From Candidatus Iainarchaeum sp. (GTDB lineage: Archaea > Iainarchaeota > Iainarchaeia > JAADDC01), in contig WAPE01000051.1 of assembly GCA_015520865.1 (NCBI GenBank), positions 1-6,760 on the forward strand: a stretch of 6,760 nt of DNA, given 5' to 3'. Positions 6,296-6,760 of the stretch are shown piece after piece. The number at the start of each line of letters is the position of its first letter. Position 1 is the stretch's first letter. Under the pieces are notes generated by a model. It made no database searches, was not told where the DNA came from, and worked only from the letters and a program-made list of their open reading frames with translations. Made by a program: the position numbers and the translations under genes.

Positions 6296-6426
6296 CGTAT
6301 TACTGCCCCCGATGTAAGAGGGAGTTTGAGGAGTTTCCGAGGGGCGTCGTTAGGTGTCCCTACTGTGGAAACAGGATCATCCTCAAGCGCAGGCCTCCTG
6401 TCGTAAAGGTGGTCATCGCGGTATGA
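6292..6426 (+). CDS. rpoP: DNA-directed RNA polymerase subunit P (Rpb12 homologue)
   Basis: Small zinc-binding subunit of archaeal RNA polymerase, homologous to eukaryotic Rpb12/Rpc10, which helps assemble the RpoD-RpoL-RpoN platform. Translation gives 44 residues starting MTYYCPRC. The zinc ligands are Cys5, Cys8, Cys22 and Cys25 (CPRC and CPYC). The tail GNRIILKRRPPVVKVVIAV fits the conserved basic C-terminus. Length and spacing match the family, and the N-terminus is short compared with Thermococcales versions from memory. GGTGA at 6283-6287 lies four bases before the ATG. It overlaps rpl37ae by 4 nt and the next gene by 4 nt (ATGA at 6423-6426). Confidence 0.95.
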   Translation: MTYYCPRCKREFEEFPRGVVRCPYCGNRIILKRRPPVVKVVIAV

Positions 6427-6760
6427 TCCTTATCACAACATCCCGGAAACCGGGAAGAAGAACGAGAAGCTTCTGCAAAGACCTCTCCAAGGCCCTCCCT
6501 TTTTCTAAATACGTGAGCCGCGGAAAGGGAAACATCTGGGACATCGTCGAGCTTGCGCTGGCCCAAGGCTTCTTTAGGATCCTCATAGTAGGAGAGACGA
6601 AGGGAAATCCTTCTATCATAAGGAGTATAGAGGTTGGAAGAGAACCCCGCTGGGGAATTCAGCTCTACATCACCGGCGTAAAGCTATGCAGAGAGGTTGG
6701 ATGCGAGCTCAACGAGGGGGACTACATCGAGGTAGACGCCGAAACGTATCAGGATCCCCT
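6423..6760 (+). CDS. Brix-domain ribosome biogenesis protein, 3' end outside window
   Basis: The frame is open from ATG 6423 to the right edge (112 codons). It starts MILITTSRKPGRRTRSFCKD, the typical archaeal Brix (Imp4-like) N-terminus with the T-T-S-R-x-P and R-R-T-R-S-F-C-x-D-L pattern. This is followed by VSRGKGNIWDIVELALAQGF, FRILIVGETKGNPSIIRSIEV, and GIQLYITGVKLCREVG, which match the conserved order of the domain (YVSRGK, KGNP, LYITGVKL). Brix proteins bind rRNA or its processing factors during subunit assembly; in archaea the single-domain form is thought to play an Imp4/Brx1-like role. It overlaps rpoP as ATGA, with AGGTGG at 6407-6412 as a possible ribosome binding site. Roughly the last third to half of the protein is missing. 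Confidence 0.92.
   Translation, partial: MILITTSRKPGRRTRSFCKDLSKALPFSKYVSRGKGNIWDIVELALAQGFFRILIVGETKGNPSIIRSIEVGREPRWGIQLYITGVKLCREVGCELNEGDYIEVDAETYQDP

Noticed and set aside
6360..6619. Two minus-strand frames of 68 codons near the right end
   Set aside because: They lie opposite rpoP and the Brix gene, both clearly supported by zinc-site or domain motifs on the + strand.
2282..6760. Assignment to Thermococcales on the strength of the RtcB intein
   Set aside because: The psmA N-terminus, SBDS and short RpoP do not look like the Thermococcales versions I remember. A shared intein site can arise by transfer or old inheritance, so the lineage is left open.

Overview
The window is a tightly packed, single-strand archaeal operon. 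It carries the right-hand part of an intein-interrupted RNA ligase gene (rtcB), then psmA (20S proteasome alpha subunit), SBDS, the exosome subunits rrp4, rrp41 and rrp42, ribosomal protein L37Ae, RNA polymerase subunit RpoP, and the start of a Brix-domain ribosome-biogenesis gene. The order from psmA onward is the well-known archaeal 'exosomal superoperon'. All nine genes are on the + strand; rtcB is cut by the left edge and the Brix gene by the right edge.

Organism: certainly archaeal, from the exosome, RpoP, L37Ae, SBDS and proteasome alpha. The charged, Lys/Glu-rich proteins and the heavy use of AGG/AGA for Arg and ATA for Ile suggest a thermophile. The psmA and SBDS proteins look broadly euryarchaeal: psmA resembles the Thermoplasma protein and SBDS the Archaeoglobus protein, judged from memory. 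They do not look like the usual Thermococcales versions. I cannot name the lineage.

Layout: 1-1108 is the C-terminal part of a LAGLIDADG homing-endonuclease intein. 1109-2248 is the C-extein of RtcB, starting with its catalytic Cys. 2249-2281 is the only real intergenic gap (33 bp). 2282-2995 is psmA, followed after 4 nt by SBDS (3000-3692, TTG start). rrp4 (3689-4345), rrp41 (4317-5240), rrp42 (5233-6042), rpl37ae (6026-6295), rpoP (6292-6426) and Brix (6423 to the right edge) follow, each overlapping the next by 4, 29, 8, 17, 4 and 4 nt. Each downstream gene has a Shine-Dalgarno match inside the gene before it, so translation is probably coupled.

Functionally the block joins RNA decay (exosome), RNA ligation (RtcB), large-subunit maturation (SBDS, Brix), a ribosomal protein, a transcription subunit and protein turnover. 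The points that depart from the ordinary are: (1) the intein sits exactly before the Mn-binding Cys of RtcB and ends Ser-Asn, not His-Asn; (2) Rrp41 carries an extra segment of about 60 residues in a beta-hairpin of its RNase PH fold, and a second small Cys-flanked insertion; (3) the KH GXXG loop of Rrp4 reads GKKR. I see no evidence of a wholly new system; the Rrp41 insertion is the best candidate for something undescribed.
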